Below, piece after piece: positions 60,965 to 64,000 of a stretch of DNA of 64,000 nt; the stretch's first letter is position 1; every line of letters begins with the position of its first letter. Both the position numbers and the translations under genes were made by a program. Below the pieces are notes generated by a model that did not search any database, was not told the DNA's origin, and worked only from the letters and a program-made list of their open reading frames with translations. The stretch is taken from contig CAHIKZ030000580.1 of the NCBI GenBank assembly GCA_903632075.3, forward strand, positions 1,696,001 through 1,760,000, written 5' to 3'. The DNA is from Acanthosepion pharaonis. Its lineage: Eukaryota > Mollusca > Cephalopoda > Sepiida > Sepiidae.

Positions 60965-60997
60965 ATTTGAATTTTCTATTATATAGAAAATTCAAAT
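60965..60997. repeat. Perfect 15-bp hairpin, 3-nt loop
   Basis: ATTTGAATTTTCTAT - TAT - ATAGAAAATTCAAAT. Confidence 0.95.
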
Positions 60998-61583
60998 ATC
61001 TTTCACGGACAAAAATGTTTAACTCTGAAAATAGTGAAATTTTATCAAAAAACGTAGCTTTAAAATTTTTCTCATGTAAAATGCAAGAAAATCCATTCTT
61101 CCCTGCTCATGTATAAATATTGAAACAAACACGTTATTTACAACTAGAGTAAGAAGATGTGTGCTGACGTGGAACAAAAACTAGAAAGCATCAGACGAGA
61201 AAAAAGGAATACGAAAAATCACAAACAAAAAATATTGTTGTGCGTTTTGGTTGTTGATTAAAAGCAAATCTGACTTTTTGATCCTTCGAAACAAACAAGA
61301 TCTTGACTTGGCATAAAAAAGTAAAAAATGATAAATTAGGTAAACATTAAATTAAAAAAAGGCGTTGAATAAGTACATTCTTAACAAAAGGATACAAAAA
61401 AGAGAAAACAAGGAAAAAGAAATGCCAACAAAGAACTTCGTAGGTTTACGCTGTCGTTAGCAAATCCAGCCGCTGGGTTAGGAGGATTACTTCGGAGGAG
61501 CCTGATTGATTAACTCTTCGACCAACCAACAGCGGCTTTCGTTTATTTGTATGAAGTTGTTATGGGCGCGTGTTCTTTAATGC
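60998..61583. other. Intron E, AT-rich, unassigned
   Basis: A-rich patches (61313-61415). A block at 61440-61530 is less AT-rich but unrecognised. Confidence 0.5.
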
Positions 61584-61695
61584 TTTTGTTGTTTTCTTGA
61601 ATCATTAATAATACGAAAGATATATAAAATAAGATATTAATAATACGAAAGATATATATCTTTTGTATTATTAATGATTCAAGAAAACAACAAAA
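61584..61695. repeat. Foldback with 41-bp arms, one mismatch
   Basis: TTTTGTTGTTTTCTTGAATC...ATACGAAAGATATA (61584-61624) is mirrored by TATATCTTTTGTATTATTAATG...CAACAAAA ending at 61695. The spacer contains a second copy of the innermost TATTAATAATACGAAAGATAT, so the left arm is partly duplicated. Confidence 0.93.
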
Positions 61696-62383
61696 CTCCA
61701 AATGTGAACCAACAAGTATATATTGAAATAACATACATGAACAAAATATACAATAATTTGTATTCAGTGTATAGATTTAAGGGAAAAAAAGTTGCTCCCC
61801 TTTTACTGTATTTTGATTTGTAATTGATTGTTCGAAAGAAAGTTCTCTTGAGAGAGAAATGTTCAGGAATCAATGTTAGAACAAATCTTCTGCTAGAATA
61901 GATAACACAAGAATACAATTGATCAGAAAGTGTGTTGTGTTAAAGAAATCAACAGAGTCCTGGTTGATTGAACTTGGCTGAGTCAAGGAGAGATATGTAT
62001 ATGAGTATTACAAAATTCTGTGTCTGTGTGTGCGTTTGAAATGTTGTGAGTAAAGTCATAGGTTTGTGTTGACAGGCGAAATTTGCTGGATTCTACATTC
62101 TTTGCTTGTGACAAAGTCGCCTCTTTTAAAGCTACAAACCACGGGAAAAGTTTATTTTGCACTAAAATATGTGATTGGTTAAAATTTGACTAGTCGCTAA
62201 ATTTGAACTAACGAAACAAGTAAGCAAATTCAAAACCGAAAAATTCAAAGCAACGACTGCGATGGCTAAATTGTCCCACAAAAAGGCAGTATTGATTTAT
62301 TAGCCTATCGCAGACGAATAAAATGTGGGTGTAGAAAAAACATAACAGTTGCTACAAATGTGACACCCAGTCCAGCGCCAATA
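61696..62383. other. Intron E, unassigned (possible LTR-element leader)
   Basis: If 62384 onward is a minus-strand 5' LTR, this would be its leader region. No gag frame is recognisable. Confidence 0.35.
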
Positions 62384-63440
62384 TGTAACGTCCACTGGTC
62401 GCGACGTTAATATATGACACTGCGCCGCTGGCCCGTGGTCAACTTCCAGTTGCGGCGCGAAGCTGTAAGGTTTTTTCCACCAGTGTTTTGGGGTTGACTC
62501 TTTGTCGCTGCCACCAGCCTGTGTCCCGGTCGATCTGGTCGTTTCCGCTTCGATACCACCTTTGTCGTTCTCAGCTCGCCTCCATCGCTTGGTCACCGAA
62601 GTAATTGCTTTGATCTCAAGTCTAACCTACCCACGTTGTGACTTTGATCTTAGGTAGACGAAATCAATCAGGCGTCGGGCCGTAGTGCAAACTGAATGCG
62701 GGGTAAGGGTGATAACGCACAAGCGTAAGTAAAAGAAAACAAACTCACGAGGTTCAAATATGTTGAGAAATAACAAGTAACTTGATTTTCTATCAGTTGA
62801 ATACAGGAGTGTGTTTCTTTCTCGGCCCTTTTCTATGGATTCGTGACACTTTTTGCGTTTCTTAAGCGAGTTATGGTATCTTAAGTCGTTCGTCAATAAA
62901 AACTTACTTTTGGTAGGAAGACTAAGTCGAAAAGGATGTGGAAATCTCTCGGTCAGCTTCTGCGAGACAACACTCTGACACTGTAACTCCGACCGTGTCT
63001 GGCTCTACCGAAAAACTCTGCCGAAACTCTGCCTAGCTGCTACGAGACGGTCGTTTATATGGACACCGACCAACTCCGGTGCGGGGGTCTGTCGTGGTTT
63101 GGGTCCTTTGACAATTCTTAATTCCCAACAAGAATTCTCTTTGCTCCTAGGCCAGAAAAATTAGTTACTTCCCATTTTTGGAAGATTAATCACGTTCTAC
63201 TTCGAGGTTCCTTCCTCGTCCGTGAGGAAAGGTCGGAGGAGAGTTATCCTCCTGGACTCTTCCTCTCTCACATTGGTATCTCATACCAATCCCCTCAATG
63301 GGTGTTAGCAAATTCTCCGTCTTTCTCATACATCCACCTCCGCCTATCACCCATGCTACAAGTTAGCCAATGATCTCTCGGCAGTGTGGGCGTGGCTAGA
63401 CTGGCCCTCTTAAAATTATTATCGAAAATTTTGTTTACAA
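62384..63440 (-). mobile_element. Probable LTR of a minus-strand LTR retrotransposon
   Basis: GC-moderate block distinct from the AT-rich intron. On the minus strand it ends ...GTGGACGTTACA, followed by TAT and TGGCGCTGGACTGGGTGT, a plausible primer-binding site three bases from the LTR end, the same geometry as in the 51.67-kb element. A TATA-like CATATAAACGAC (63050-63061, minus strand) sits about 30 bp upstream of GTCTCGTAGCAGCTAGGCAG. The upstream end is unresolved (TGTAAACA at about 63431-63438 or TGTAAATG near 63478-63485). No second LTR or coding region lies in the window. Confidence 0.45.
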
Positions 63441-64000
63441 AATCCTTTTTTTTCTTTTTCCTTTTCCTTCGGCCAAAACATTTACAAATCCCAGGTTGCC
63501 AATTAATTCTTTATCACATCCCAAATCCACTTTAGCTCGGACCTCTATCGACTGTCAAAAAACCCGACATCTCCGCTGCCCACCCGACAATTAAATTCTT
63601 TATTTTTCTCATGTCTTAAAATTCGCTTATCACCAGATGCTCATTTTGGAGTCAACAGTTTGAATAAGCAATAATAATGATCCCCTTTTCGACTCTCTTT
63701 TCTTTTTTTCGTGTCAAGATTCGTACATAGACCAGATGGGTTTCTTCGCTGGATCCAAGAACCAAAATTAAATGATATCTCTGAAAGATAAATAATGGCT
63801 ATTCTCCAGGGTGGTCCCAAGCCAAATTTCCTCCACGGTCGCATGCGTCGGCCGGCTTTGTTTATCTTTTAGAATTCTGTTTCGTTTGACGCGTCACTCC
63901 CTTATCGTGACATTAATTAATTTGACAGAATCACAGTCTCGCTCCTTCTTACTGATTTTCCGTCTTTTGCGAAAAGTATCTTCCTTTTGTAAATAAAATA
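63441..64000. other. Window end, unassigned
   Basis: Moderate-GC sequence possibly belonging to the same insertion as 62384-63440. No exon carrying the next acetyltransferase block (YESAS...IRS) found. Confidence 0.4.

Noticed and set aside
59881..64000. Next acetyltransferase exon (YESAS...IRS block)
   Set aside because: Searched by eye in all plus-strand frames to the window end; not found, so it must lie downstream.

Overview
The window reads as an AT-rich, repeat-laden animal genome, most likely a coleoid cephalopod (octopus-like). The reasons are very long introns, many (TA)n, (CA)n and (CT)n microsatellites, tRNA-derived SINEs of the octopus type, and degraded Ty3/gypsy, LINE, mariner, Tc1 and pogo copies. 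There is one real host gene. Five exons on the + strand (12143-12320, 19229-19440, 42665-42765, 53803-53934, 59758-59880) join in frame with consensus GT/AG sites and matching intron phases (1, 0, 2, 2, then 2). They encode about 249 consecutive residues of a choline/carnitine acyltransferase, best read as choline acetyltransferase (ChAT). The stretch includes the catalytic-histidine exon. Both the N-terminal third and the C-terminal substrate-recognition part lie outside the window, so the gene is larger than 48 kb.

Layout. 1-12 kb is upstream intron: a rotted Ty3/gypsy gag-pol fragment next to a LINE, then an RTE-like LINE tail at 10.2-10.8 kb. 12.3-19.2 kb (intron A) holds a foldback element, a LINE 3' end with a finger-like tail and a minus-strand SINE. 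19.4-42.7 kb (intron B) starts with a roughly 650-bp pyrimidine array only 50 bp past the donor. It then carries a nest of inverted-repeat elements at 27.7-30.8 kb, a plus-strand SINE at 34.3 kb and a non-autonomous mariner-like element at 41.1 kb. 42.8-53.8 kb (intron C) holds a Tc1 remnant, a 5S rRNA-derived copy, a pogo-like remnant, and a mariner split by a Ty3/gypsy insertion with intact LTRs and a 5-bp target duplication. 53.9-59.8 kb (intron D) holds a GC-rich hairpin island, two LINE fragments of one family in opposite orientation and an internally deleted transposase. 59.9-64 kb is further intron with palindromes and a probable minus-strand LTR.

No CRISPR array, operon, bacterial gene or clearly new biological system is present. 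The items most worth a second look are the pyrimidine array beside exon B, the GC-rich hairpin island at 54.4-55.0 kb, the 5S-derived copy, the dated nested insertions, and the density of perfect inverted repeats in introns of a gene from a lineage known for heavy A-to-I RNA editing. Splice junctions and protein families were assigned by eye; comparisons with family members are from memory, without database searches.
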